In this document: piece by piece, positions 12,826 to 24,509 of the stretch
Position numbering within the stretch: the first letter of the stretch is position 1
Layout: the number at the start of each line of letters is the position of its first letter
Notes under the pieces: model-generated
What the model was told of the DNA's origin: nothing
The model's database searches: none
What the model saw: the letters and a program-made list of their open reading frames with translations, nothing else
Origin: Fratercula arctica
Taxonomy: Eukaryota; Chordata; Aves; Charadriiformes; Alcidae
Direction of reading: 5' to 3'
DNA: 64,000 nucleotides
NCBI GenBank assembly: GCA_947846985.1
Contig: CANTUZ010000021.1
Location: 674,711 to 738,710, forward strand
Position numbers and translations under genes: made by a program

Positions 12826-13779
12826 TTACTTTTCACTTGTCATCAAACTCAGAATTGCTCTGTAAGAACTGCACAAATATTTTTGCAAGGCTTCTTGAAC
12901 CTGCCTGTTCCTCAGACTGAAGACGAATGGGCTGAGCAGAGGAGATACCACTGTATTGAGAATAGCTACCCCTTTGCTGATGTCAAGCCCACCCACATGT
13001 ATGGGTTTAACATATATGAAAATGCAACTCCCATAAGACATGAAGACAAAAATAAGGTGAGATGCACAAGTGGAAAAGGCTTTCTGCCTCCCTGAAGCAG
13101 ATGAAATGTGCAATATAGTGGAAATTATATTGGCATAAGACAGGACTGTGATAATGAGAGTGCCCAGGAGAGAAAAAACAGCTATTGAGAAGTTAACAAG
13201 ATCTAGAACAGGTGTTTCTATGCAGGAAAGTTTTACCAAAGGTGCACTGTCACAGAAGAAATGGTTAATGTTTTGGTTACAAAAGGGTAACTGGAAGACA
13301 ACAACTGATGGGCCAATAAGAAGTACAAAGCTCAGCCCCCATGAACCAAGTACTAATAAGCTACAAAGCCCATTGCTCATTATGGTGGAGTAAGTCAAGG
13401 GATAGCAGATGGCTACATACCTGTCAATTGACATTGCTGTCAAGAGAAGAAACTCTGTCATGCCAAAGATGAAATATAAAAAAAATTGAACAAAGCAACC
13501 AGTCACAGAAATTGTCCTTTCTCCTGATGCTAGGTTAAACAAGACCTTAGGAATGACAGAGGAAGTGAAACCAATTTCCAAGAGTGAGAAGTTCCAAATA
13601 AAGTAATACATGGGCACATGGAGCCCACGGTCCACTATGCTGATGGTGACAATCACTAAGTTTCCAATTATAATTGATATGTAGATGATGAGGAGAAGCA
13701 CAAAGATAAAGATCTGCAACTTTCTGCCAGCTGTGAAACTCACAAGGATGAAATTCTTGACCATCGTTTGGTTTTCCAT
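12826..13779 (-). CDS. Olfactory receptor, intact (OR6-like class II)
   Basis: An uninterrupted 317-residue single-exon seven-helix receptor that would detect odorants at the olfactory cilium through G-olf. It starts MENQT, with the N-terminal NQT glycosylation sequon usual for ORs. Landmarks in order are IIGN in TM1, HVPMYYFIWNFSLLEIG (TM2 region), MSIDRYVAICYPLTY after TM3, SYANIISTIL (TM5), GRQKAFSTCASH (TM6) and SPFVFSLRNRQVQEAL (TM7). The NFSLLEI stretch resembles OR family 6. One oddity is that the TM7 NPxIY motif reads SPFVF, losing both the Asn and the Tyr. Length and frame are otherwise normal, so it is probably functional, but that change deserves a check. Confidence 0.95.
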   Translation of the reverse strand: MENQTMVKNFILVSFTAGRKLQIFIFVLLLIIYISIIIGNLVIVTISIVDRGLHVPMYYFIWNFSLLEIGFTSSVIPKVLFNLASGERTISVTGCFVQFFLYFIFGMTEFLLLTAMSIDRYVAICYPLTYSTIMSNGLCSLLVLGSWGLSFVLLIGPSVVVFQLPFCNQNINHFFCDSAPLVKLSCIETPVLDLVNFSIAVFSLLGTLIITVLSYANIISTILHISSASGRQKAFSTCASHLIFVFMSYGSCIFIYVKPIHVGGLDISKGVAILNTVVSPLLSPFVFSLRNRQVQEALQKYLCSSYRAILSLMTSEK

Positions 13780-15617
13780 TGCAACATTTACTTATGTGTC
13801 TGGTGCTGTGAATAACTGTGGGGGAGAGGAAAGGGAAGATTCAACGCTATATTTTAAATTTAACTGTATATGAAACATGAATCAGCAGTGAATTGAAAGT
13901 GAAATGACTCTCTAACATAAAGGCATGTTATTAATAAACTACTCAATACTTTTGTTTTCTGTTCCATCAATACTAGCTTTTTGTTTATTCCTGATTTCAA
14001 AATATGGAAAATTATACAGCTGCTGTAGTTCATAATACCACTGTACAGTCAAATCCAATCTTCAAAAAGAAAGCTGAGAGGACTAAAATAAGATTTCAAA
14101 GAAAAACATGTCACTGAAGTCAGTTTCTACTCACCTATTCCAATTTCTTTCCAATGTAAGAAAACCACGACAAAGTTTAAGGGACAAGAAGAGATCCTAT
14201 TTTTGTTGAGGTTTCTAAACTCTGTGATGTATTTGAAACTACAGCTGCTGCAAGAAAATAAATCTACTTTCCTAGAGTCTGTTTTCAAAAAATTTCACAT
14301 GAATAGTAAGTTAGTTACCTTTGTAACAAGATGAAAGTCAGGGTTTAAGTCTAAGATGCTTCATACTCCTGCTGTTCTAATGCACTAGCTAAGGCTGAGC
14401 TCTGTCTCTCTTCTCCAGGCATATTCTCCAGCACCAAATGACGAAGGCTTTTATGTAACTGACCAAGAATACGGAGGAGGGAAGATATCTACCCTGGGAC
14501 AGCACGGCGTCTTGTAAATGTAAACACCACCACTGGATTAGCACGTTAAATTCTCTAATTGCTGTTCTTTCTAGACTGTGATCACTGACAATGTATTCAT
14601 GCATGAAGATGAACATTAGGTCTCTCTAAAAGCATGGTTTAATTCTTTGCTGTATGGGAACCTATGAAAATTTGAGTTATCAGGCTGCTTCCCATTCTTC
14701 AGAACTCAATACATGTGGGACTTTGATACTCAGTACTAGTTCACAGGCATTATCTAGCTAAATTCTGGGTAGTTTTACTAACACCAACCTGAACCTCTTG
14801 ATATCAGCTAAATAAATATGTTATAAGTAATGTTTTATTGTCATCATTGTTGCAATATAGCTCCTCATTAATTATTCAAAAGATAGAAAAATAGGTGGTT
14901 TTGAGTTAAAGATGATAAAGAATAAAAGTGCAAAAAAAAATGTAATATGGGAAAAGAAGGGAGGAGAAGCCTTCTTGCAACAAACTTTACTCGTAATGAT
15001 GACTCACTTTATTACATTGACTGAGTAAAAAATAAACAACGTGGAACTTGCTTCCCAGATTGATCTTTTGTCAAATTCAGTCACTCTGTAAAACTGAAAT
15101 CTTTTCAGGTAACCATAGTTCTTTCAGATATCCAAGAGCTATTTACTCCTCTGTCTGATCCTTTGTAAAATGTCTTTACAATCTTCACCATCTGTATTTT
15201 CATTGTTCTTCTTCTCCCTGTTAAACCAGTTCCACAGAACATCATAAAAGACAATGCCAGACAAGGTAATAATCCCAGTGTTGCCCATTAACTCTGTTCA
15301 GTGAAAGCAGTTGCCCGATTCTTCAGAAACTTTGGTTTCTTCACTGCAAATCACAGGAGCAGATTATGTCAGTGACAACATCTGTTATTACCAACTAGGG
15401 AAGGAGACCTCTTTGCATGTAGTAGTTCACAAGTCATGTAGCACCTCCAAGTGGCAACTCAGCCCAGTTTAGACATCTGCATTAGCTGCACCATTCTCAG
15501 GAGGTGTTGATTGATTGCACATATCAGTTGTAGAGTAGCTTTCATCTAATTTACAGATGCCTGCTAACAAGTCAAATCATTTTCCTAGATTACACATACA
15601 GTTCTGTAGAGGCTGAC
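13780..15617. other. Gene-free interval upstream of the minus-strand OR
   Basis: It should contain the OR promoter and non-coding leader exon, because avian ORs usually have an intron before the coding exon. I cannot place a transcription start. No other gene is seen. Confidence 0.4.
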
Positions 15618-15619
15618 TG

Positions 15620-16118
15620 GAATCACAGAATCATAGAATGGTTTGGGTCGGAAGGGTACTTAAAGACCACATAGTTCCAACCCCCTGCCCTGGGCAGGGA
15701 CACCTCCCACCAGACCAGGGTGCTCCAAGCCCCGTCCAACCAGGCCTTGAACCCCTCCAGGGATGGGGCAGCCACAGCTTCTCTGGGCAACCTGGGCCAG
15801 GGGCTCACCACCCTCAGAGTCAAAAATTTCTTCCCATTATCTAGTCTAAACCTACCTTCTTTCAGTTTAAAACCATTATCCCCCGTCCTCTTACTACAAT
15901 CCCTGATAAAGAGTCCCTCCCCATCTTTCCTTTAGGCCCCCTTTAAGTACTGGAAGGGGCTATAAGGCCTCCCTGGAGTCTTCTCTTCTCCAAGCCAAAC
16001 AACCCCAACTCTGTCAACTTTTCTTCATAGGACAGGTGCTCCAGCCCTCTGATCATTTGTAGCCTCCTCTGATCTTGCTCCAAGAGGTCCGTGTCCTTCT
16101 GGGAGGTAAGGTTTGAGA
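15620..16118 (-). mobile_element. CR1 LINE 3' fragment
   Basis: The low-coordinate end starts with the reverse complement of the CR1 tail (AATCATAGAATGG). The body is the CR1 3' non-coding and ORF2 C-terminal sequence, with a short frame containing [20 protein letters not shown]. About 250 bp of it is nearly identical to the CR1 at 32785. It abuts a second CR1 in the opposite orientation. Confidence 0.9.
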
Positions 16119-16119
16119 T

Positions 16120-18942
16120 GTTGAAAAGCAGGTGCCACAACTTGTCGAGAGCACAGATTACTGCCCATTGTTACTCTTTCATGTGGTCATGAATGACACT
16201 GTAAGCTGGAACCTGGGCAGAATTAAGGAAGACTATAAAGCCCTGGGGGTGCAAGTGAAAAAAATTGGTGCCCAAGTTACCTTCCCTCCATTTCACCCAT
16301 TAGAGGAAAAGGATCAGCCAGAAATGGAGAGATAATGCATACCAGCTCCTGGCTACATGGCTGGTACCATTGTGAGGGTTTTGGCTTTTATGACAATGGG
16401 ACATTCTTTGATGAATAAGGCCTGTTAGAGAGGGATGGATTCCACCTGTCTAGAAGAGGCAGGGGAATCTTTGGCAGCAGGACAGCCAACTTGGTGAGGT
16501 GGGTTTTAAATTGAAGGACTCGGGGGGTGGGGTCCAAGATAGCAATGCTCACACCATCACATCCAACTGGGAAATAAGCCAGGCCAACCAGAGCAGCAAC
16601 AAATGTTTCTTAGCTGACTCCCAAAATGAGATTCAGAAGGCCAACCACCTCAAGGGTGTGAATGGCTGTGGTGGATCCTCTTGCACCCCTCCAGGGAAAC
16701 CCGTGTGCTCTTCTACCTCTCTGAAATGCCTGTACACCAGCGCATGCAGCATGGGGAATAAGCAGGAGGAACGAGAGACCTGTGTACAGTCGCAGGGCCA
16801 TGATCTCATTGCAATTACAGAGACACGGTGGGATAGCTTGTATGACTGGAATGCTGTCATGGATGGTGTCGTGGTTTAGCCTTAGTTGGCAACAAAGAAC
16901 CATGCGGCTGCTCTGTCAACGCCCCAGAGCCGTGGGGGAGAATCAGAAGAAAAAGGCAAAACTCGTGGCGTGAGACAAACAGAACAGCAAAGAGAACAGG
17001 AAAACAACAATAACACTGAGAGAGGAATGTACAGAGGAATGTACAAACACGATTACGGTACCACTGCTCGCCGACCTGACCTGGGATGTCCCAGCTCACT
17101 CCCAAGTGGCAACCTCCTGCCCCTTCCCCCGGCAGCTCCCGGCTGCAGACTGGGCATGGCTCACATGGGATGTGTGCACCTGTGTCCCTGCCAGATCCTT
17201 GGCGAAATGAACCCTATGCCCACCAGAACCAGGACAGATGGCTATGTACTTTTTAGGAAAGACAGGCCAGCGGGGTGAGGTGGTGGAGTTGCTCTTTAGG
17301 TGAGAGAGCAACTGGAATGTATCGAGCTCTGCCTAGGGGTGGATGAAGAACTTGTTGAGAGGCTATGGGTAAGAATTAAGGGGTAGGATAATATGGGAGA
17401 CACTGTTGTGGATGTTTACTACAGATCCACAGATCAGGAAGAGGAAATCAATGAGGCCTACAGACAGCTGGAAATAGCCTCATGATCACAGGCCCTGGTT
17501 CTCATGCGTGACTACAACAACCCTGATATTTGCTGGAAAGGCAACACAGCCAGGCACACACAGTCAAGGAGGTTTCTACAGAGCTTGATGATAACTTTTT
17601 GAGATGGGTGGCGGAGGGACCAATGAAGAGAGGTGTGCCACTGGACCTTGTGCTAACAAACAAAGAAGGACTAGTTGGGCATATGAAGTTTGGGGGTAGC
17701 CTTGACTGCAGTGACCATGAGATGGTAGAGTTCAGGATCCTGCATGGAAGAAGCAGGGCAAAAACAGACCCTGGACTTCAGGAGAGCTGACTTCGGCTTC
17801 TTCAAAGACCTACTTGCAGGAACCCCATGGGCTAAGGCTCTAGAAGGAAGGGGGGTGCAAGAGAGCTGGTTAATATTCTAGCACCACTTCCTCCAAGCTC
17901 AGGATCGGTGCATCCCTATGAGTAAGAAATCAGGCAAATGAGGGAGGAGACCTGCATGGATAAGTAGGGAGCTTCTGTAAAATCTCGAATGGAAGAAGGA
18001 AGTTTACAGAATGTGGAAAACTGGCCACTTGGAAGGAGTATGGGAATGTTGTCAGAGTATGCAGGGATGCAACAAGGAAGGCTAAGGCCAACATGGAATT
18101 AAATCTGGCAAGGGTTGTCAAGGACAATAAGAAGGGCTTCTTCAAGTACATCATCAGTAAAAGGAAGACTAGGGAAAATGTGGGCCCGCTGCTGAATGAG
18201 GGTGGTGCTCTGGTAAGGGAGGATGCAGAGAAGACAGAGTTACTGAATGCCTTCTTTGCTTCAGTCTTTACTGCTAAGGCCATCCCTAGGGACTCCCAGA
18301 CCCTGGAGGTAAGAGAGAGAGCCTAGAGATAGGAAGACTCTCCCATGATTGAGGAGGATCAGGTTAGAGATCATTTAGGTAAGCTTGACACACATGAATC
18401 CATGGGCCCTGAGAGGCTGGAACCACGAGTGCTGAGGGAGCTGGCAGATGCTATTGCAAAGCCACTGTCCATCATCTTAGAAAGGTCATGGAGAATAGGA
18501 GAGGTGCCTAAGGACTGGAGGAAGGCCAGTGTCATGCCAGTCTTCAAAAAGGGCAAGAGGAGGACCTGGGGAACTGCAGGCCAGTCAGCCTCATCTCCAT
18601 CCCTGTAAAGATGATGGAAGAGTTCATCCTGGATGTCATCTCTAACCATGTAGAGGAAGAGGTTATCAGGAGTGGTCAACATAGATTCACCAAGGGGAAA
18701 TCATGCTTGACCAATGTGATAGCCTTCTACGATGGCATGACTGGCTGGTGGATGAGGGGAGAGCAGTGGACGTTGTCTACCTGGTCTTCAGCAAGACTAT
18801 TGACACAGTCTCCCATAACATCCTCATAGGTAAGCTTAGGAAGTGTGGGTTAGGTGAGTGGACAGTGAGGTGGATTGAGAACTGGCTGAATGGCAGAGCT
18901 CAGGGCGTTGTGATCAGCAATGGAGAGTCTAGTTGGAGGGTC
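16120..18942 (+). mobile_element. Long CR1 LINE copy (ORF1 end, endonuclease, start of RT), split by an LTR
   Basis: Plus-strand CR1 spanning more of the element than any other copy here. At 16150-16490 it keeps the end of the ORF1 esterase-like region (ACTWNLGRIKEDYKAL-type sequence and a degraded GTND box). From 16720 the APE-type endonuclease starts with CSMGNKQEE and AITETRWD. After the LTR insertion the endonuclease resumes with FRKDRPAG and reaches CSDHEMVEF, the SDH catalytic motif. The RT start follows at 18540-18940, up to a broken SKTIDTVSHNILIGKL block. Stops and frameshifts show it is dead. It ends abruptly at an inverted-repeat junction near 18942. Confidence 0.9.
16867..17236 (-). 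mobile_element. Solo endogenous retroviral LTR inserted in CR1
   Basis: A 370-bp element with TG...CA ends (TGTCGTGGTTTAG to AGGACA) interrupts the CR1 endonuclease frame. It is flanked on both sides by the same 5-bp GATGG (16862-16866 and 17237-17241), a clean target-site duplication. Its start matches the well-known avian LTR that reads TGTCGTGGTTTA on the antisense strand, so the element lies in minus orientation. The 5-bp duplication fits ERVL-type integrases. No internal retroviral sequence remains, so it is a solo LTR formed by recombination. Confidence 0.9.
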
Positions 18943-18944
18943 TT

Positions 18945-19175
18945 TGAGAGGAGGGACTTCTAACGTCTCTAATGTCTCTTTCCTTCTAAATATAGATTTT
19001 ATTGACACGATTATTTCCACTATCTCATTAATATGGGGTGCAAGCTTGTCCCTGGAATCCAAAAACGGTCATAACTTAGTTTGGAAGGAATTTTTGGAGG
19101 TCTTGTCCCACCCTTTTCTCTGATTAGCGCACACACACACACTTTTGTCTTCTCTTTTCTAGTCAAAACAGATTT
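18945..19175 (+). repeat. Left arm of an inverted repeat
   Basis: The stretch 18956-19115 is the close reverse complement of about 21283-21445. Shared blocks include CTTTCCTTCTAAATATAG and TTATTTCCACTATCTC. After a short (AC)n tract, 19140-19175 is the reverse complement of 20951-20985. Identity by eye is above about 85 percent. The arm begins where the CR1 at 16120-18942 ends. Confidence 0.85.
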
Positions 19176-19179
19176 AGGA

Positions 19180-20620
19180 GGAAGGAAAGAGGTGGTGCTG
19201 ACATATGTCTGCCCTTATATTGAGCATAAACCACATAAATCTACAATGCATAGTATATATGCAAACTGAAAGGGTAAGGTCTAATGAAGCACAACACAGA
19301 TAATAGAAATGCTACATAAATTTTCATTGAATTTAGATGTTGACAGCATTCCAGACCCCTCCTTATTGCTGTATTTTATTGAACCTCAATGCCATGAGAT
19401 GGCCTGTTATATCCACTACTTCAAATTTAACGTGTTCAGCTGGGGAGCACAAGACAAATCCTATTCTTTTTGTTTTACCATGGTCATTTGGGATGCTTTC
19501 TCTGGCATGTTCATACATGGGTCTATTGGGTATTGTTAGCTGAAAGCATTAAGTTGTTCTGTAGAAGTAAAGCCATTACCTATTTATTCTTAATAAATGC
19601 ATTAGTGATGCTTAAAGAGAGACTCCACCTCTTTTCTTCCTCCATACTATACTTTTATGCCACCTATTTATTTGCCTATCCAGTAAGTCCTTTGCTTTGA
19701 TTCCTCTGTTCTAGATCACAGGGAAACCATTACACATATCCATCATTCCGATGTTATCTCAAAATCACTAGATTGGATGGACAGCCATAATAGCAGTCGT
19801 CATCCCAAATGAAATGAAGTATCCATCCAACTGAGCTCTGTGCTCTCTGCAAAACAGGCTAGAAGAAATTGCTCCAAAGGTATGTACAAGATTTGATTAT
19901 GGAACTTTTTTTCCTTTGGGTAATTTTTTATTTCATGTTTTCTCTTATCTCATCTACATTCTCAAAGGTAGAAGCTTGCAGGTCGGAGTCATCTGACTAC
20001 ATGGTGGTAGCTAACATACATTCATCACTCCCAAATCTCCCTAACATATTCAGATATAGGCAATAGAGACCAGGCTGTAATTCATCTCTGCCTGGTCAAC
20101 AGAAATACTATATAACCACTCCTAGGATGTTAATTTGTCAGCTTACAATCTGTGTAGTCTGCATTTACCATAAAGAGAGGCAGAGGAAACTACATAAGAT
20201 GTGAAGAATGTCTTCACATGTGATGTTTCGCTGTGTCAACACATAGAGTCCTTTCTCAAAACTGCACATTTTTCAGGTACACTTGATTCTGGCAGTTATT
20301 TCTCTGTCATCATACACACTTGGCATCAAAAACATTAGTCTACCTAAACAGTTGCAAGAAAGACAGAGGCAGCACAATGATCATTTATTAATTCAGATTA
20401 AAACCATTAAGGTTACCGTAAAGATCATAAACCTCTATTATTTGCACTCCTGGAACTCTGCTCTTTCTTGGTATTTTACTTGCCTGTTCCACTGTCCATT
20501 CAAGCAGCATTTGTCAGGCACTGCATACTCAGCAATAGAGATGGTAAAGCATTTTGGGGGAAATTTGTGTATGCAAACTGAATTTAAGTAGTTTAGGTGA
20601 GTGGGTGAGTAACAGTAGAC
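19180..20620. other. Spacer between inverted-repeat arms, no gene recognised
   Basis: Short frames only. No OR motif is found here although the flanking arms belong to OR 5' flanking sequence. Confidence 0.45.
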
Positions 20621-20624
20621 TGGC

Positions 20625-21240
20625 TGACTAAGGAACAGCTGTCCAGAAAATGATGTGGGAGTCCTAGTGGACAGTAGGTTGATCTAGAGCAGCACTGTGC
20701 CCTTGCACTGATGAAGGCTGGCAACCCACCAGGCTGCATTAGCAAAAGAGCACCCAGGAGACAAATGGAAATTGTTGTTCCCCTCTAATTAGCAGTAGTG
20801 GGGCCAGAAACAGGAAAGCAATATTTGGTTTGCCCTTATGCTGCCCAGTACAAGATTAATGTGGAGGAAATTCTCTTTTCTCTCAAAGAGACTATCAGAG
20901 AGTTAGGGTGCAGGAAGACTGAGTATATGAGAAAGAGACAGTGAGAACTGAATCTGTTTTGACTAGAAAAGAGAAGACAAAAGTGTGTGTGTGTGTGTGG
21001 TCTAGCATCAGTTTTGATCTCTTTAAGGGAGGTTATAGACAAGATGAAGTCACACTTTTCTCAGAGGTGCACCATGCAAGATGAAGAGACAATCTGATAA
21101 AATTGCAGCATGGGAAATCCTAACTAGATAGGAGAAAAAGAAATGCCTTTGGGCATTGTTAAGACTGGACCAGGAACCCACAGAGGTTGTGGGATCTTCA
21201 TCCTTTGGCATGGTCACAAATTTAGTAGGCAAGACCCTAC
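20625..21240 (+). mobile_element. Degenerate CR1 LINE 3' fragment
   Basis: The stretch follows the CR1 C-terminal coding and 3' region in decayed form. It has a GTGGGAGTCCTAGTGGAC-like block, a CTGCCCAGTACAAGA block, and near 21180-21235 the GAGGTTGTGGGATCTTCATCC segment common in CR1 tails. A (GT)n microsatellite lies inside at 20983-20999. It overlaps the right arm of the inverted repeat. Confidence 0.7.
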
Positions 21241-21449
21241 GTAATATGACATAATTTTGAATTTAGCCCTAATCGGAGCAAAGGGCAGGACAAGACCTCC
21301 AAAAGTTCCTTCCAAACTAAGTTATGACAGTTTTTATATTCCAGGTACAAGCTTCTACCCCATATTAACGAGATAGTGGAAATAATTCTGTCAATAAAAT
21401 CTATATTTAGAAGGAAAGAGACACTAGAGACATTACAAGTCCCCCCTCC
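20951..21449 (-). repeat. Right arm of an inverted repeat, upstream of an OR gene
   Basis: Reverse-complement partner of 18945-19175. It has about 250 bp (20996-21245) that the left arm lacks. It ends about 100 bp before the start codon of the plus-strand OR, so the repeated unit includes that gene's proximal 5' flank. Confidence 0.85.
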
Positions 21450-21552
21450 CAGAGTTCAACTAATGATACCTACTAGGACTAGGAAAACATTTTCATTGAA
21501 ATACATTTTTCTGTTTCATTCTTAAGACCCTCTTGCCAAGTTGAAGTCACAG

Positions 21553-22539
21553 ATGCCTGCCAAACTGCTGTTTAACCAGAGCTCTGTGGTGACTGAATTC
21601 ATACTTCTGGGTTTTTCTGTGGTCTGGGAACTGGATGTCCTCTTCTTTGTTGTGTTTCTCATAATCTATGTACTGACAGTCTCTGGGAATGTGACCATCA
21701 TCTCAATCACACTGACTGACTGTCGACTCCACAGCCCCATGTATTTCTTCCTTTGCAATCTCTCTTTCCTGGATATCATGATGGCAACAACCATTGTTCC
21801 AAAAATGATGAAAGATTTTATCTCTTTGGAAAAGACTGTCTCTGTGGCTGGATGCATCTCACAATGCTACTTTTACTTCTTTTTTGGCACTACTGAAGTC
21901 ATTCTCTTGGCTGTCATGTCACTTGATCGCTATGTGGCCATCTGCATCCCACTCAGATACTCCATCATCATGAGCATCCAGATGTCCTTCCAACTAGGAT
22001 TGGCTTCTTGGGCTGGGGGCTTCTTCTCTGTCCTCTCTCCCATGATCATTATCTCCTGGCTCCCCTTCTGTGGGCCAAATGTTATTGATCACTTTTTTTG
22101 TGACTTTGAGCCATTGATCAACCTCTCTTGTGCAGATACCCATCTCCTGGAGCTGGTGAAGTTTGTATTGTCCACTGTGGTGCTCCTATGCTCTCTGCTA
22201 TTTACCATCCTCTCATATCTGTACATCATCATCACTATTCTCCATATCCCCTCATCTTCAGGCTGGAAAAAGGCTTTCTCTACCTGTGCTTCCCACATCA
22301 CCGTGGCTTCCATATTCTATGGCAGTGCCATCTTCATGTATGTAGTGCCAAACAAAGAGTTTTCCTTCAGCCTCAAGAAGGCAGTCACCCTGCAGACAGC
22401 TGTTTTCACTCACTTGCTTAATCCTTTCATCTACACTTTGAGGAACCAGCAGGTCAGGGATGCTCTGAGGGACACTACCTCCCACATCCTAAGTAGTTCA
22501 AAGGCTTTCAGAGTGAACTGTAAATTGAGTAGACAATAA
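21553..22539 (+). CDS. Olfactory receptor, intact (class II)
   Basis: An intact single-exon receptor of 328 residues, predicted to couple odorant binding to G-olf in olfactory neurons. I chose the ATG at 21553 (MPAKLLFNQSS). The frame is open upstream to 21541, but only through a TTG. Landmarks are the NQSS glycosylation sequon, SGNVTIISI (TM1), HSPMYFFLCNLSFLDIM (TM2), MSLDRYVAICIPLRYS after TM3, SYLYIIITIL (TM5), GWKKAFSTCASH (TM6) and NPFIYTLRNQQVRDAL (TM7). All class II OR signatures are conserved. The inverted repeat arm ends about 100 bp upstream. Confidence 0.97.
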   Translation: MPAKLLFNQSSVVTEFILLGFSVVWELDVLFFVVFLIIYVLTVSGNVTIISITLTDCRLHSPMYFFLCNLSFLDIMMATTIVPKMMKDFISLEKTVSVAGCISQCYFYFFFGTTEVILLAVMSLDRYVAICIPLRYSIIMSIQMSFQLGLASWAGGFFSVLSPMIIISWLPFCGPNVIDHFFCDFEPLINLSCADTHLLELVKFVLSTVVLLCSLLFTILSYLYIIITILHIPSSSGWKKAFSTCASHITVASIFYGSAIFMYVVPNKEFSFSLKKAVTLQTAVFTHLLNPFIYTLRNQQVRDALRDTTSHILSSSKAFRVNCKLSRQ

Positions 22540-22544
22540 GGGCA

Positions 22545-23950
22545 TTCTCAAGATCTCCACATTCCTGACTTTCTACATAAACTGCAGCTCACCTCAGACA
22601 GGTTCTTTAAGTTTGCAAGCAGCAGCATTCCTGTGTGCATGATTTTTCTCCCCATGTTCCATTCTTATATGAAGTTCCTTCCAGTGAATAAAAAAATGTC
22701 TAAACTTGGAAATTGTGCACGTTGCACACGGGATGCTTTGTAGATGCCAAATACACAGTAAAAAATTATATCGGTTCAATTAAAATAGTTTAGTAGCATA
22801 AATGATGCTACTATTAAACAATATATTAATGTAAGAGTCCTAGAAGACTTCTCTTACCTAGAACCAAGTGGTAAAGTTTAGGGTTATTAACATACAAAAT
22901 TTCCAATCCAGTCTTCAGTAACTCTTCTTTCAGTGAGAAGCTTATTATATCAGCTGCTTACAATGTCCGTGGATAAACAATGGTATGTTCTTTTAAAAGG
23001 CAAAAGGACACAAAAGACTATTTGCACATGGAGTGCCAGATGATGTTCAAAGTGGTGTAAAAGTATCACAGAACTGACAATACTATTCAAATGCAATCTG
23101 ATGAGAGAGACAGGCAGAAATGTGCAGATGGTGACCCAACACTGCCTTGTTCCCATACTGAGACTTCTAATAGCAGCTCCTCTTTTCAACTGCCAAAACC
23201 AACAGGCAACAAAGCTGACTTTCATATACTATACACCATTGCTGGGATGAAGAAACATCTTCGCCAGGGACTAGCTGGCTACACAGATCAACAGTTTAGA
23301 AATCAGGCATTTCTCAATGACTATAAACTGTTCTCAAGGCATGTGACAGTTAATTATTCTGGGTTATAGAAAGGCTGGCCATATCTGCTTAAAACTCCAG
23401 GAGAGTAGATGAGTCCGTACAAGAAACAGAGAGAAGCAGGACAGATGAAGGACAAGAAAAAAGATAAATAACTATACGTAAAGAAGCATTCAAATGAGAC
23501 AGAAACAAGCCAAGTCATAAAGACACAAGGAATGGCTCTATTCACTCAATATATGTGAGTCACCATAATTTCCAGAATTAAGAGAAGATTTGGTTTCAGT
23601 TAAAACTCTGAATCTTGTAGGTCCAACTTAAAAAGACATATATATAAATAAAATGTCAGCTTTACTGACTACCTCTAAACTAATCATATTCCTTCGCTGA
23701 TACAAATTTTATGACAGTGAATACACAAAATAAGAAATATAGGGGTTACTATTTTACTTTTGCCTAATGATCACAGAGGAGGGCACCTCAAATACTGCTG
23801 CAATAAGGAGAGGACTGTAAAGAAATCGAGATAAATAACTGATTGAACTGCTCATCGAGAGCTAACATGTATCATACTTGGAGAGGTAAGTGGAAAGCAG
23901 ACCCTTATTGCTTGAGAGAATTTAACAGAAACCAGTGCTGGCTATCCAAA
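22545..23950. other. Gene-free interval
   Basis: No coding or repeat signature is recognised between the intact OR and the OR remnant that follows. Confidence 0.45.
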
Positions 23951-23954
23951 ATAA

Positions 23955-24505
23955 TATGTGTTTCTTGAGAACAACACATATGGCCACTGTAGGCCACTAC
24001 ACTATGTAAGCACAACAAACGTGGAAGCATGTGCTCTCCTTATCTTGTCTTGGCCAGGGCCCTTCCTCCTTATTTTTGGCCCAGGGACTGTACTTTTCCA
24101 GATATTCTTCTGCAGCCCAGATGCCATTAACTTTTTCTAGCCATTAACCAATGGTAATAACTCGCTATTACTCAGACTTCCCTGCAGGGACACAGAGCTC
24201 CTGAATTACTTGAGTTTCTTGACAGCTGTGTTGGATTTTCCTCCTGGATACACTCACCACCTCTTTTGTGTCTTATATTAACATCATCATACATGTAACA
24301 TATTCAGCTTCAGGAAATGCAAAATGCCTCCTGCACCTGCACCTCTCAGCTCACTGTGATCCCTGTCTCCTGTGATAGCTGCCTCTTCACGTGACCTAAA
24401 CTCACTCACAGCAGAAGAGCACCTCAGCAAAGCAGTTCTGTTCACAACACTGGGTTTTGTATCCTGTTCAACCATCTACAGCATTATGGACAGCTCAGAA
24501 TACCC
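23955..24505 (+). pseudogene. Olfactory receptor pseudogene remnant
   Basis: Fragments of one OR lie in order but in different frames. First is GHCRPLHYVSTTNVEA (decayed DRYVAIC-RPLHY after TM3). Next is LILSWPGPFLLIFGPGTVLF (TM4) and FFCSPDAINFF (extracellular loop 2). A TM5-like piece with YINIII-type sequence and a TM6 block resembling SHLTVIPVS follow, then a TM7-like LSKAVLFTTLGF. Stops and frameshifts occur between them, and the first three helices are not found. Confidence 0.75.
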
Positions 24506-24509
24506 AGGT

